DNA of 64,000 bases from Flavobacterium sp. Its GTDB lineage: Bacteria > Bacteroidota > Bacteroidia > Flavobacteriales > Flavobacteriaceae. The DNA is taken from the NCBI RefSeq assembly GCF_027490375.1, contig NZ_JAIXYH010000059.1, forward strand, positions 1 through 64,000, read 5' to 3'. A program made the translations under genes and the position numbers. This document shows positions 19,522-28,379 of the stretch, piece after piece. The notes below the pieces were generated by a model, which saw only the letters and a program-made list of their open reading frames with translations, was not told the DNA's origin and searched no databases. The stretch's first letter is position 1. Every line of letters starts with the position of its first letter.

Positions 19522-19530
19522 ACCGCTAAC
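19522..19530 (+). other. cassette 3' end (half attC-like site)
   Basis: ACCGCTAAC is the exact reverse complement of GTTAGCGGT at 18615-18623, the other edge of the lipoprotein unit. The matching right half of an attC-like site is not recognisable downstream, so this end looks decayed or rearranged. Confidence 0.5.
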
Positions 19531-19735
19531 ACCCGTAACCCTTGCACAACCCCCTGTTTCGAAAGAACCCCAAGTTTCTCAACCAAACTAGCCAAATGTA
19601 AATAGTTTTAAGGCGCTGTTTTTTGGACTGTTGTTACCAATTCTTAAAAATAACTAGGCCTAAAACCGCATCTTTTGAAGTTAAAAAAGGCATTTTATAA
19701 AACAGAAATTTTAAAAAATCTAATCAAACGAAAAA

Positions 19736-20323
19736 ATGTTTAAATTCCTAACTTTACTAATATTAGGTTTCTCTTTTTCAATGGTTGCGCAAAGTTCAAT
19801 CCATAGTGAAAATTATTATTCCTACTACAAAGACCATACTGACTACAAAAAATACCAACCCAAAAAGCTATCGACAGCAAGATTAAATGAACTGGAGGTT
19901 GCTGCAATTTTACACCAAGAAATGAAATTAGCGGGGTTTGAATGGCTGAGCCTTTTCAGAATTGTACATTTAGATGACGAAAAGCACATCGTTTCCATTT
20001 GTTATTCTGAAAAGTCAAAATTTGGATTTGTTTTTGACGGCTCCTTTAATGCTATTCCCGATAAGAAAGTTCGAGACTTAGCTAAACACAGCAAAAATGA
20101 CGAAGGATATGAATACGTAGAGAAAATAGTAGGTCTCAAAGGCAACTCTAAATTTATCAAAGTCAGTCAACTACCTGAAAATTTATACCTCATTAGAAGT
20201 GATATTTATTGGTATCAAGAAAGTGAAAATGAACCGTTAAATAAAACGATTGTTACTAAAGACATTATAACACAAATTCTAAGGGAGGATATTAGAATCA
20301 TCTTGAAGTCGGTGAAGAAGTAA
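19736..20323 (+). CDS. hypothetical secreted protein
   Basis: The 195-residue protein starts with a signal peptide (MFKFLTLLILGFSFSMVAQ). The mature part is polar, with a Tyr-rich start (NYYSYYKDHTDYKKYQ) and no motif I recognise. It is AT-rich and lies alone downstream of the lipoprotein cassette, with 221 bases of unassigned sequence between them. Probably periplasmic or surface-exposed; no function proposed. Confidence 0.6.
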   Translation: MFKFLTLLILGFSFSMVAQSSIHSENYYSYYKDHTDYKKYQPKKLSTARLNELEVAAILHQEMKLAGFEWLSLFRIVHLDDEKHIVSICYSEKSKFGFVFDGSFNAIPDKKVRDLAKHSKNDEGYEYVEKIVGLKGNSKFIKVSQLPENLYLIRSDIYWYQESENEPLNKTIVTKDIITQILREDIRIILKSVKK

Positions 20324-20345
20324 GAAATAAAGCTTTTTGTAAGGG

Positions 20346-20507
20346 CTAAAAAGTGGTTTTTAGATTTGTTTGTACTTTTCCTTTTATCGTAGCAACAACT
20401 TCGGCTTGCGATACGGGTTTGCGGGTGATGAATTTGAGGTTTTCTTTAGGTGATAAGTTAATGCTACCATGAGCACCCGCGCTCTCCAAACCCTCCCAAC
20501 TGTTACG
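20346..20507 (-). pseudogene. possible 3' remnant of a gene
   Basis: On the minus strand an open frame of 53 codons ends at TAG (20346-20348) with protein-like composition (SINLSPKENLKF, ITRKPVSQAEVVATIKG). It has no start codon and begins after a TAA at 20508-20510. Its 5' part runs into repeat-like sequence. It may be the tail of a gene lost when repeats recombined. No family recognised. Confidence 0.25.
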
Positions 20508-21104
20508 TTACCACATAAAATACGCAAACCTTGAAATCGCACTTCGCTGCCGAGCAACTGCATATACCACCCAAACTGGAGCTAGGGCGCAAGTTATCTA
20601 CCAATGGTGGAAAAAAAATCTATAAGTAGGAGGAAAGAATATCTAATTTTACGTTATGAAGATAAACTATTTGCATATTTATTATTAAAGCTTTTGTATT
20701 TATTTATCCAATTATTTTTTATTGGAGTGCTGTCACTGAATGCTAGTCATTGAGCTTTTAAGTTGCTTTCAATTTAATTGATTGATTAATTCGAAAAATT
20801 CGGAGTTAAAGAAGCTAATGAATAGCTTCCTTCAGAGAGTTTATTGCGCAATCATGTTTATATTTTAGAATTACCCGCCGTAGCTCACGAAGCTGGCTAC
20901 AATGAATATAACCAAGTCGTAATTGATAAGTAGTTAGACTGTACAAAGTAGAATCAGCACCGGTAATTTCCTTTAGCCTGATAGACAGTGTGTAGCGGGG
21001 AAGAGAGCCGGAAATTTCTTAAAAGAAAATTTATTGCCAAATGACAATTATATAAAAGTTAATAATAACGAATTTTACAACATTAAGTTATTATTAGCAA
21101 TATT
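20508..21104. other. gene-free AT-rich region with a decayed repeat
   Basis: At about 20573-20632 there is a fragment of the dispersed element's outer flank (GAGCTAGGGC, TACCAATGGTGGAAAAA, CTATAAGTAGG), matching the end of copy C at 18361-18420. The rest, to 21104, is AT-rich with no gene, RNA or clear hairpin that I can support. Confidence 0.5.
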
Positions 21105-21674
21105 ATGCATATAATTTTTAGATTTATGATCACAACTTCAATGGTAGCAACAACAGCAAGCGGACAAATTCCTTCGAATTGGGTTCAGCACACAGTAGAA
21201 GATACAATAAATGTACCTATAGAAATTTATTGGGAATTATCATTCAAACTGAACTTAGAAGAAATTGGTAGTGTGGGAAACTATGATAATTTGCCAAAAA
21301 TCGTTAAGACAACACCAGTGAGTGGCAACTTTTCAAAAGTTGGAGACAGCAGGCGAGTACACTTTAATACTGGTCAAACCTTGCTTGAATCAATCATCGA
21401 ATGGCAGAACCCTAAAAGTTTTGCTTATGAATTAACCGAGCTGGAAATAGACTTAAAAAGAGTGGCGAAACGTGCAAGAGGTCATTTCAGTCATCATGCT
21501 CTTTCTGATGGTAGAACTAGGATAATATGGACTTATGGTTTTGATCAAAAAAACTTCTTATTCAAGTGGCTAATCAAAAATTACATCAAAACTACCCACC
21601 GCTTCTGGATGACAGATACCTTAAAAGAAATAAAACGACAAACAGAAAGTATGTTTAATGAATTGAAGAAATGA
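21105..21674 (+). CDS. SRPBCC (START-like) family protein
   Basis: The 189-residue protein resembles polyketide-cyclase/START-like lipid-binding folds. An early strand VEDTINVPIEIYWELSF is followed by SGNFSKVGDSRRVHFNTG and FAYELTELEIDLKRVAKR. A long C-terminal helix ends the protein. The first ~20 residues are hydrophobic and end near ASGQ, so export is possible. ATG 21126 is an alternative start. The gene overlaps the next one by four bases (ATGA), implying a two-gene operon with the Crp-type regulator. Confidence 0.7.
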   Translation: MHIIFRFMITTSMVATTASGQIPSNWVQHTVEDTINVPIEIYWELSFKLNLEEIGSVGNYDNLPKIVKTTPVSGNFSKVGDSRRVHFNTGQTLLESIIEWQNPKSFAYELTELEIDLKRVAKRARGHFSHHALSDGRTRIIWTYGFDQKNFLFKWLIKNYIKTTHRFWMTDTLKEIKRQTESMFNELKK

Positions 21675-22264
21675 CAAATAGCGTTTTCATAGATTATCTT
21701 CAACAATTTAATTCCCTAAATCAGCAACAAATTGAATTGATTAACTCCCATCTTATCTGCAATCAATACAAAGAAGGGGAGTATTTTTTGGAAGCTGGAA
21801 AAATATCCGATCAAGTTGGCTTTATAGTAGATGGAGTTTTCAGAGTTTGTTACTACAGCAACAAGGGTAACGAGATTACTAGATATTTCTTGCATGAAAT
21901 CAACTTTATCGTTGACTTGAATAGTTATAACAAGGGTATTCCATCTTCAGAGTATATTCAATCAGTAACTGACAGTTCTGTAGTAATACTTAGAAAAAAA
22001 TCAATGGAAGAACTCTCAAAGACCATAATTGGATGGGATGCTCTACTTTCTAAGATTACTGCTATATCACTATCTGAAAAAGTGGCGAGAGTTAGTTTGA
22101 TGATCCCACAAGATGCTGCTGAAAGGTACGACTTTTTTTTAGAGAGCTTCCCGAAAATTGCGAATAGAGTTCCTTTGCAGTATATTGCTTCGTACATCGG
22201 TGTGACTAAATCGTCTTTGAGCAGACTCAGAAGGGTAAATGTTAAAAAGAGAGCAAGCAAGTAA
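21671..22264 (+). CDS. Crp/Fnr-family transcription regulator
   Basis: The 197-residue protein has an N-terminal cyclic-nucleotide-binding-like barrel (about 20-120, including GEYFLEAGKISDQVGFIVDG). Its C-terminal helix-turn-helix is VPLQYIASYIGVTKSSLSRL (about 167-186), the usual layout of small Bacteroidota Crp-like regulators. It is coupled to the SRPBCC gene by an ATGA overlap and may control that operon. Ligand unknown. Confidence 0.88.
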   Translation: MTNSVFIDYLQQFNSLNQQQIELINSHLICNQYKEGEYFLEAGKISDQVGFIVDGVFRVCYYSNKGNEITRYFLHEINFIVDLNSYNKGIPSSEYIQSVTDSSVVILRKKSMEELSKTIIGWDALLSKITAISLSEKVARVSLMIPQDAAERYDFFLESFPKIANRVPLQYIASYIGVTKSSLSRLRRVNVKKRASK

Positions 22265-22573
22265 CACAAGGTAAATCATTTGGTGATAAAAGTTATTCTG
22301 AGCTTTTAGTAATTCAATAATTCTTAAAATCCTTAATCTCGTTATTCTAATTTCCTTTTTACGTCAATTTTTACATAGTTATTAAATTGTCGACACTGTA
22401 GGGCGCAAGCAATTGTTTTCACCATGTTAATAAGGAGACTATTGGACAGCAGACGTGACTTAACCAAATTTTAACATCCATAAAAAGTATACAATAAACC
22501 CGCTTTTGTATAATTTGACCACAGAACTACAAACGACTTTTGCGGTGTCATTTAACATTTAAATCTAAGTAAA
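22265..22573. other. intergenic region before the SDR-AraC operon
   Basis: This 309-base stretch is AT-rich and holds no gene. TATAATTTG near 22510 is reminiscent of a Bacteroidota -7 element but does not fit TAnnTTTG exactly, so I do not call a promoter. Confidence 0.4.
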
Positions 22574-23407
22574 ATGAAAAAAGTAGTTTTAATTACGGGT
22601 GCATCTTCAGGAATTGGTAAAGAAACCGCCAAACTGTTTGAGCAAAATGGGTTTCAAGTAATTGCAGTGGCACGAAATGTAGAAAAAATGAAGGACCTAA
22701 AATATTTGGGCTGTTCTGTATTTCAAATGGATTTATCTGACGAACAAAGTATTCAAACAGCTTTCAATAAAATTTATGCAGAGTTCAAATACATTGATAT
22801 TTTGATTAACAATGCGGGCTATGCACAAAACGGCTTCATGGAAGAGCTAATGATGAGCCAACTGAAAAATCAGTTTGAAGTAAATGTTTTTGGCTTAATT
22901 CGAGTGACTCAAATGGTTCTACCAAAAATGAGAGAAAAACGTAACGGACATATTATCAATATTGGTTCGGTCGGTGGCGATTTCACAACAGCAGGCGCAG
23001 GCGCTTATCACGCTAGCAAATATGCAGTTGAAAGTTTCACCGACGCTTTAAGACAGGAATTGAGTAATTTCAACATTAAAGTATCTATAGTTAAGCCTGG
23101 AGGTGTAGAAACAGCATTTGTTGAAAATTCTACCTATCCTGAAGCTATCGTTGGAAATCCTTACGCAAAAATGCGAACCAATTTTTTAAATATGTTGGCA
23201 AATATTTTGAAGTCGGATAACAGTTCTTTCCCAATTTTAAAACCAATTGAGGTAGCGAACGCTATTTTAGAAACAGCAAAATCGGATAACCCCAAAACAA
23301 GAATTAGAGTTGGAAGAACTGCTAAAATGATGCCGGTAATAAAAATGCTTATGAGCGACAAAGCGTTTGATAAAATGATTATGAACCAACTCGGATTATT
23401 AAAATGA
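22574..23407 (+). CDS. short-chain dehydrogenase/reductase
   Basis: The 277-residue classical SDR has the NAD(P)-binding TGASSGIGKETA motif at residues 8-19, NNAG near 79-82, the catalytic serine in INIGSVGG near 138, and YHASK (Tyr and Lys) near 152-156. The Ala-Arg pair after the second strand suggests NADP preference. It overlaps the downstream AraC-type regulator by four bases, so the regulator probably controls it. Substrate unknown. The SDR at 55407 is a relative and also sits in an AraC-type module. Confidence 0.92.
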   Translation: MKKVVLITGASSGIGKETAKLFEQNGFQVIAVARNVEKMKDLKYLGCSVFQMDLSDEQSIQTAFNKIYAEFKYIDILINNAGYAQNGFMEELMMSQLKNQFEVNVFGLIRVTQMVLPKMREKRNGHIINIGSVGGDFTTAGAGAYHASKYAVESFTDALRQELSNFNIKVSIVKPGGVETAFVENSTYPEAIVGNPYAKMRTNFLNMLANILKSDNSSFPILKPIEVANAILETAKSDNPKTRIRVGRTAKMMPVIKMLMSDKAFDKMIMNQLGLLK

Positions 23408-24321
23408 GTAAGCATTTCTTAGAAATTAAGTCCATTAGCCAACTACACGAGTTGCTTGGGTATGAAAAACCTAAGCATCCTCTTGTTACGATAATAGATT
23501 ACTCAAAATTAAAACTGAATAAAGAACACTTTGACATAAAAATTCTGACCAATTTTTACATCATAAGTCTAAAAGATCCTGCCCCTAAATCAGTGCAGTA
23601 CGGACGGCACTATTATGATTTTGCAGAAGGTACTTTGATGTTCATTTCACCAAGTCAGGTATTTTCGATAAGTGAGTTTGATAAACATGAAAAAACGAGC
23701 TATCAAGGTTGGGGCGTATACTTTCATACAGATTTAATTGCAAATTCATCCTTGTATGATAAAATGCAAGATTTTACTTTTTTTTCTTACGCTGTTAGCG
23801 AAGCGCTTCACGTTTCCGAAGATGAAAAGCAAACATTAAATAATCTGGTTGACGCTATTAAAAAAGAATACCAGTCGGGCATCGACAATTACAGCAAAGA
23901 CGTTATAATTACTGGAATTGAACAATTATTGAATTATTCAAAGCGTTTTTACAGTCGACAATTCATTACAAGACAGAAACAGAATAGCGACGTAGTAACG
24001 AAATTTGAGAAGCTGCTGAAGCAATATTTTAAAATTGACAAATTAGAAGAAGAAGGTATTCCAAATGTTGACTATTTTTCAAGTAATCTTAATCTTTCAT
24101 CTAGCTATCTTAGCGATTTGCTCAAAAAAGAAACTGGTAAAACAATAAAAGACTACATTCAATTTGAAATTTTAGAGTTAGCAAAACATCGACTATTAAA
24201 CTCAAATCAAACAGTTAATGAAATTGCGTACAGTTTGGGTTTTGATTACCCCCAATACTTTAATAGACTTTTCAAATCCAAGATAGGCATGACGCCAGTA
24301 GAGTATAGACTGCTAAATTAG
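23404..24321 (+). CDS. AraC-family transcription regulator
   Basis: The 305-residue protein has an N-terminal cupin-like sensing domain (about 50-110) and a C-terminal double helix-turn-helix (about 205-305). The latter is shown by LNLSSSYLSDLLKKETGKT, LAKHRLLNSNQTVNEIAYSL and the signature GFDYPQYFNRLFKSKIGMTP. It is translationally coupled to the SDR gene through ATGA. It probably acts locally; the inducer is unknown. Confidence 0.92.
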   Translation: MSKHFLEIKSISQLHELLGYEKPKHPLVTIIDYSKLKLNKEHFDIKILTNFYIISLKDPAPKSVQYGRHYYDFAEGTLMFISPSQVFSISEFDKHEKTSYQGWGVYFHTDLIANSSLYDKMQDFTFFSYAVSEALHVSEDEKQTLNNLVDAIKKEYQSGIDNYSKDVIITGIEQLLNYSKRFYSRQFITRQKQNSDVVTKFEKLLKQYFKIDKLEEEGIPNVDYFSSNLNLSSSYLSDLLKKETGKTIKDYIQFEILELAKHRLLNSNQTVNEIAYSLGFDYPQYFNRLFKSKIGMTPVEYRLLN

Positions 24322-24344
24322 CAGAGAAAACAATATAGTACCAC

Positions 24345-24450
24345 GCACCACAAAACCTCTTTGTTTCACAACTATTTTTTCAAAAAGCAAGTACAGATTC
24401 CAAAATTCCAGAATTGTTTACGTGTTGTTAAACGAGGTTTGTTTTTAACT
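24345..24450 (+). repeat. 105-bp direct repeat, left copy
   Basis: The sequence from GCACCACAAAACCTCT to AAACGAGGTTTG repeats at 26360-26460 with about 80 percent identity by eye. In this copy the left arm of the terminal hairpin is degraded. Together the two copies bracket the AraC-VOC-TfoX genes. Confidence 0.75.
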
Positions 24451-24664
24451 GATAGTTTATTTGTAGCTAGCCGTATATATTACCGTTTTTAATTGATCGC
24501 AATAAGTTGTAAAAAAGGCAAATTTAGAAGCGGCTATGGCTCGATTTTCTTCGCATCCAGCCTATTTTCGAGAAAAGCAATTATCTTAGTGCAGGTTAAA
24601 CCTTTCGCTTCATAGCGACGTTTGGCTGTTCGCTAAACGTAAGCTATTATTGTAAAACGACATC

Positions 24665-25498
24665 ATGCGAAAACATATAATGGATTTAAATCCGAAAACA
24701 TACGAGCCAATTAATCAACTCACAGAGTTCGTTAAACGGTATTGGACATTAGATGGTGAAAAAGAAAATATACCTCTCAAAAACACCATAGTGCCAGACG
24801 GAACCATGAAATTGATTTTTCATTATGGCGATACTTACAAGCATCATGCGCAAAATGGCGAGATAACACTTCTACCAAAGTGCTTTTTAATCGGACAGTT
24901 AACAAAGCCCTATGTGATTGAACCCGTAGGCGTAACTGGCAGTTTTGTGGTACAATTTAAACCAAACGGTTTTTTGCCTTTTACATCAATTCCAATAAAG
25001 GAAATGGAAAATAGGGCAATTCCCCTAGACATTTTATTTGGACAAGAAGGCATAAAACTTAGCAATCAAATTTTAAATGCAAATTCTACAAGCGAAAGAA
25101 TTCAAATTATTGAAGCTTTTCTATTCAAACAATTAGCTGATAGAAAGTGTATTGACCATATCGTAAAATCAACTGTTGAAACAATCTTAAATACAAATGG
25201 ACAGTTTTCTGTAAATGAATTTTCGAAAAATAACAACATAAACCGAAGACAATTAGCACGAAAATTTTCTTCAACAATTGGGTTAAGTCCAAAGCAACTT
25301 GCAAAAACGATTAGAATTCAAACGACATTGAAGGTATTATTAAATGAAGAGGTTACAAGCCTAACTGACTTGGCCTATGAAAGCGAGTATTTTGACCAAG
25401 CCCATTTTATAAAAGAATTCAAGGAATTCACAGGATTGACACCAAAAGAGTTTTTTGGCGACGATCTTAAAATGTCATTGATTTTTGACAAAAAATAG
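24665..25498 (+). CDS. AraC-type regulator with DUF6597-like N-terminus
   Basis: The 277-residue protein opens with the segment EPINQLTEFVKRYWTLDGE and IVPDGTMKLIFHYGD, typical of AraC proteins with a DUF6597-type sensing domain. It ends with the helix-turn-helix pair NNNINRRQLARKFSSTIGLS and ESEYFDQAHFIKEFKEFTGL. ATG 24680 is an alternative start. It precedes a VOC protein gene with its own promoter and probably regulates it. The module lies between the two 105-bp repeats. Confidence 0.88.
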   Translation: MRKHIMDLNPKTYEPINQLTEFVKRYWTLDGEKENIPLKNTIVPDGTMKLIFHYGDTYKHHAQNGEITLLPKCFLIGQLTKPYVIEPVGVTGSFVVQFKPNGFLPFTSIPIKEMENRAIPLDILFGQEGIKLSNQILNANSTSERIQIIEAFLFKQLADRKCIDHIVKSTVETILNTNGQFSVNEFSKNNNINRRQLARKFSSTIGLSPKQLAKTIRIQTTLKVLLNEEVTSLTDLAYESEYFDQAHFIKEFKEFTGLTPKEFFGDDLKMSLIFDKK

Positions 25499-25519
25499 CC
25501 TTGTCCCATTTTTACAATT

Positions 25520-25546
25520 TTGCCTAATTCGTTGATTCTACTTTTG
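25520..25546 (+). promoter_or_regulatory. promoter of the VOC gene
   Basis: TTG at 25520-25522, 16-base spacer, then TACTTTTG at 25539-25546, a perfect TAnnTTTG. Transcription would start near 25553, so ATG 25557 is unlikely and ATG 25584 is favoured. Confidence 0.6.
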
Positions 25547-25583
25547 CATTGCAATAGTGCAAAAACTTAAAAATAATAGCAAA

Positions 25584-25958
25584 ATGGCAAATGTAAATCC
25601 AGTTGGTTGGTTTGATATCAATGTAGCAAACTTAGATCGGGCAAAAAAATTCTACGAAACTGTTTTCAATGTTAAGCTTACAGATGCGCCTGTTGAATGG
25701 GGTAAACAATCATTCTTCCCTTTCAGTCCGGAAAGCCAAGACATTTCAGGTGCATTAGTGGAAAAAGCCGATTTTGTTCCAAGTAGCAATAATACGGTTG
25801 TCTATTTTGAAACTGAAGAAATCACCGCAGAAGAACAAAAAATTGCATCAGCCGGCGGAAAAGTAATACAACCTAAAATGAACATTGGAGAGTTTGGCTT
25901 TATCTCTATATTTATAGATACAGAAGGGAACATAGTTGGACTTCATTCACGCAATTAA
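25584..25958 (+). CDS. VOC-superfamily (glyoxalase-like) protein
   Basis: About 124 residues, starting MANVNPVGWFDINVANLDRA, followed by KFYETVFNVKLTD, a glyoxalase/bleomycin-resistance fold opening. The ending GEFGFISIFIDTEGNIVGLH provides the late metal-site acidic residue. ATG 25584 is chosen because the upstream ATG coincides with the predicted transcript start. It follows an AraC-type regulator and precedes a TfoX-like gene 7 bases later. Function: probable small-molecule binding or detoxification; substrate unknown. Confidence 0.88.
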   Translation: MANVNPVGWFDINVANLDRAKKFYETVFNVKLTDAPVEWGKQSFFPFSPESQDISGALVEKADFVPSSNNTVVYFETEEITAEEQKIASAGGKVIQPKMNIGEFGFISIFIDTEGNIVGLHSRN

Positions 25959-25965
25959 TTTTCAA

Positions 25966-26319
25966 ATGCGATACAACACGAATCTTGCAGATAGAGTTAG
26001 AGAGTATCTCGCTGAAAAACCAAATCTAGAAATTGAAGAAAAAGAAATGTTCAATGTTTTAAACTTTATGGTTAATAACAAGACGTGTGTTGGTATAAGC
26101 GGTGAGAAGTTAATGCTACGTTTTGATCCAAGCCGACAAGAAGAACTTTACGAGAAAGATGGTTATGAGACCATGTTGATGAAAGGCAAAGAATACACAG
26201 GATACTGTTACATAAATCCTGATGGGTTTAAAGACAGAAAGGACTTCGAATTTTTCTTAGAATTATGCCTTGAATACAATAAAGTTGCGAAATCATCCAA
26301 AAAGCGAAAGACGAAATAA
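25966..26319 (+). CDS. TfoX N-terminal-domain protein
   Basis: About 117 residues from ATG 25966. It shows the TfoX/Sxy N-terminal pattern: EKEMFNVLNFMVNNKTCVGI, EKLMLRFDPSRQEEL and YCYINPDGFKDRKDFEFFLE. The upstream in-frame ATG (25936) lies inside the VOC gene, so the later start is chosen. It has no C-terminal TfoX domain, and a lysine-rich tail. It is probably co-transcribed with the VOC gene. In Bacteroidota these short proteins are not proven competence regulators. Confidence 0.82.
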   Translation: MRYNTNLADRVREYLAEKPNLEIEEKEMFNVLNFMVNNKTCVGISGEKLMLRFDPSRQEELYEKDGYETMLMKGKEYTGYCYINPDGFKDRKDFEFFLELCLEYNKVAKSSKKRKTK

Positions 26320-26359
26320 AACAATGAACTACGAGCAGGGTAAATCGGTAGGTAACTGC

Positions 26360-26460
26360 GCACCACAAAACCTCCTTGTTTCACAACCGTCTTTTCAAAA
26401 AACTAGTACACATTCCAAAATTCAAACCTCGTTTAAGCACTGTTAAACGAGGTTTGTGTT
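26360..26460 (+). repeat. 105-bp direct repeat, right copy, with perfect hairpin
   Basis: This is the second copy of the sequence at 24345-24450. It ends in a perfect 13-bp stem, AAACCTCGTTTAA (26424-26436) with TTAAACGAGGTTT (26443-26455), followed by GTGTT. The hairpin may serve as a terminator for the VOC-TfoX unit. Confidence 0.75.
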
Positions 26461-26615
26461 ATAATCTGTGAAAATTTGATATTATGAATTTTGCAAACAC
26501 AAAAAATACCAGAATAAAGCACTTTTATTTTCCTGAATTTAAGGGTACATAATACGTACTGTTTTCAACGGAGTTTCCAATTTCCGCAATCAAATCCAAC
26601 TTGTAACAATAAATT

Positions 26616-27053
26616 TTAGGCGCTTTTTTTCTGGTCTAAACCCAACTTTCCGCTTCCATTCAACAATAAAGCTAAGGCCAATCCAATTATTAAAAGATGA
26701 AATTCGTAGCCTTCTCCTTTCTGGTTGCCAAACCAATTCATAAAAAAGCCGTATGCTATATGCGATGTTAGAATAATGCCGCTGAATAAGACAACGATGG
26801 CGGCTGCCCATATTCGAACGGCAAAACCTAACAGTATCGAGATTGCTCCCACAAATTCAATGACGATCACCAAAAACCCGATAATCCACGGCAAGTGAAG
26901 CGTTTCTGTAAAAAAGTTCATGGTTCCCGTAAAGCCGTAGCCGCCAAACCAACCCAACATTTTTTGCGCGCCGTGAGGCAAAACAATACCACCTAAGCTT
27001 AAGCGGATAATCAAGCCAACATAGTTGTCTGCTGTTTTAAAAATAGCTTTCAT
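26616..27053 (-). CDS. DoxX-family membrane protein
   Basis: The 145-residue protein has four hydrophobic helices and the DoxX opening VGLIIRLSLGGIVLPHGAQKM with GWFGGYGF just after. DoxX-type proteins are linked to thiol or quinone stress responses. It is read 2 bases after the flavodoxin-like gene on the same strand, so the two form an operon. The quinone-reductase-like partner suggests a redox role, which is inference. Confidence 0.88.
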   Translation of the reverse strand: MKAIFKTADNYVGLIIRLSLGGIVLPHGAQKMLGWFGGYGFTGTMNFFTETLHLPWIIGFLVIVIEFVGAISILLGFAVRIWAAAIVVLFSGIILTSHIAYGFFMNWFGNQKGEGYEFHLLIIGLALALLLNGSGKLGLDQKKSA

Positions 27054-27055
27054 TC

Positions 27056-27616
27056 TTACTTTTTTAAATTTATTTTTTCGTTTACTAGCTCGGCAATCCT
27101 CTTTCCAAAAAGTTCTGCCGTGTGCATGTCTTTCGGAGTGTTCACTTGATGATGCGCGTTATCCGACAGCGTCATAAGTCCTAAGTAACTGGCAAGTCCG
27201 TTCGGTTCGTCCAACTGAATGTCGTTCTCAAATTTGGGTAGTATTCCCAACGAAATCCAAAGCATGCTGTGCTGTGCTGCGAAAAGTGCGAGTTGCTGTA
27301 TGGTGTTTAGCTTATCTCCATTCAGCGTAGAGGAATTGGTAAATCCGGCAGCTAATTTGTCTTTCCATTTCTGTTGATACCAAAATGCCCCCGTCGCTTC
27401 CATAAATTTCTTGAATTCAGCGCTTACAGTTCCCATGTACGTTGGCGTTCCAAAAACAAGCGCATCGGCTTCGTGGAGAATCTCGAAATTGGCTTGCGCT
27501 TCCAGGGTCGAAACCAATTTAGCATCCGCACTGCGCTCGAGTGCTCCCTTTTGGATGTGTTCGGCAACAATCTTGGTGTGTCCGTAGCCGCTGTGGTATA
27601 CAATTACGATACTCAT
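27056..27616 (-). CDS. flavodoxin-like NAD(P)H:quinone oxidoreductase (WrbA-type)
   Basis: The 186-residue protein opens with VIVYHSGYGHTKIVAEHI, the FMN phosphate-binding loop of WrbA/flavodoxin-fold proteins. FGTPTYMGTVSAEFKKFM and FTNSSTLNGDK complete the flavin site. It would reduce quinones with NAD(P)H in the cytoplasm. It is the first gene of a pair with DoxX and lies downstream of a Crp-type regulator on the same strand. Confidence 0.88.
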   Translation of the reverse strand: MSIVIVYHSGYGHTKIVAEHIQKGALERSADAKLVSTLEAQANFEILHEADALVFGTPTYMGTVSAEFKKFMEATGAFWYQQKWKDKLAAGFTNSSTLNGDKLNTIQQLALFAAQHSMLWISLGILPKFENDIQLDEPNGLASYLGLMTLSDNAHHQVNTPKDMHTAELFGKRIAELVNEKINLKK

Positions 27617-27716
27617 AAGTAGTTGTTTTAAAATTCACCACAAAGCAACTACGGCGGAAGCGATAAAAAATTAAACTAGTTTAATTTCGAACAGCTACGG
27701 TTCAACCTTCTGGGTT

Positions 27717-28379
27717 TTAACGCTGCGTCAAACGTTTTCGAAGCATACTTAAAAATACGGGAGTGATTCCGAGGTAAGCGGCAACTTGCTTTTGGGAGAG
27801 ACGTTGTTCTAACGATGGATATTTTTGTACAAAATCGAGATAGCGCTCTTCGGCGGTTAGTGCCAACGTTTGCTGAATGCGCTTTTGTTGGGCGATAAAT
27901 GCATTTTGCAATAAAATCCTGAAAAAACGTTCAAATTTGGGCACTCTAGCGTATAAAGTATCGAGGTCGGATTTGGATATTTGAAGTATTTCGGTCTCCT
28001 CTAACGCTTCGATGTAGTAAGTCGACGGAGTTTGGCTTAAAAAGCTATATAAATCGCCAATCCACCAATCTTCGACTCCAAACATGACGATGTGTTCTGC
28101 TCCGAGTTCGTTTAAGGTATAAGTCTTTGTACAACCACAAATAATAAAGTTTTCGGTACGACAAATCTCACTCGGTCGTAAAATGAACTCCTTTTTTTTA
28201 AACGTTTTGTATTGTAAAAGGCTTAAAAAATAGTCGACCTCCGTTCGATCTAAATGGATGTGCTTGTTTACATTAGCAAGAATAATTTCGAATTTTGGCG
28301 TGATCAAGTGGTTTAATTGCTGCAATCTACTTTTGCGAAAGTAACAAAGATTATGCTGAAATCTACCGGTGCTGGTCAA
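27717..28379 (-). CDS. Crp/Fnr-family transcription regulator
   Basis: Up to 220 residues. It has a cyclic-nucleotide-binding-like N-terminal barrel (KKKEFILRPSEICRTENFII, VMFGVEDWWIGDLYSFL) and a C-terminal helix-turn-helix SQKQVAAYLGITPVFLSML. ATG 28379 overlaps the upstream VOC gene by 17 bases. A TTG at 28305-28307 would give 196 residues, closer to the usual length, so the start is uncertain. It lies between a VOC gene and the flavodoxin-DoxX pair on the same strand and may regulate both. Confidence 0.85.
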   Translation of the reverse strand: MTSTGRFQHNLCYFRKSRLQQLNHLITPKFEIILANVNKHIHLDRTEVDYFLSLLQYKTFKKKEFILRPSEICRTENFIICGCTKTYTLNELGAEHIVMFGVEDWWIGDLYSFLSQTPSTYYIEALEETEILQISKSDLDTLYARVPKFERFFRILLQNAFIAQQKRIQQTLALTAEERYLDFVQKYPSLEQRLSQKQVAAYLGITPVFLSMLRKRLTQR

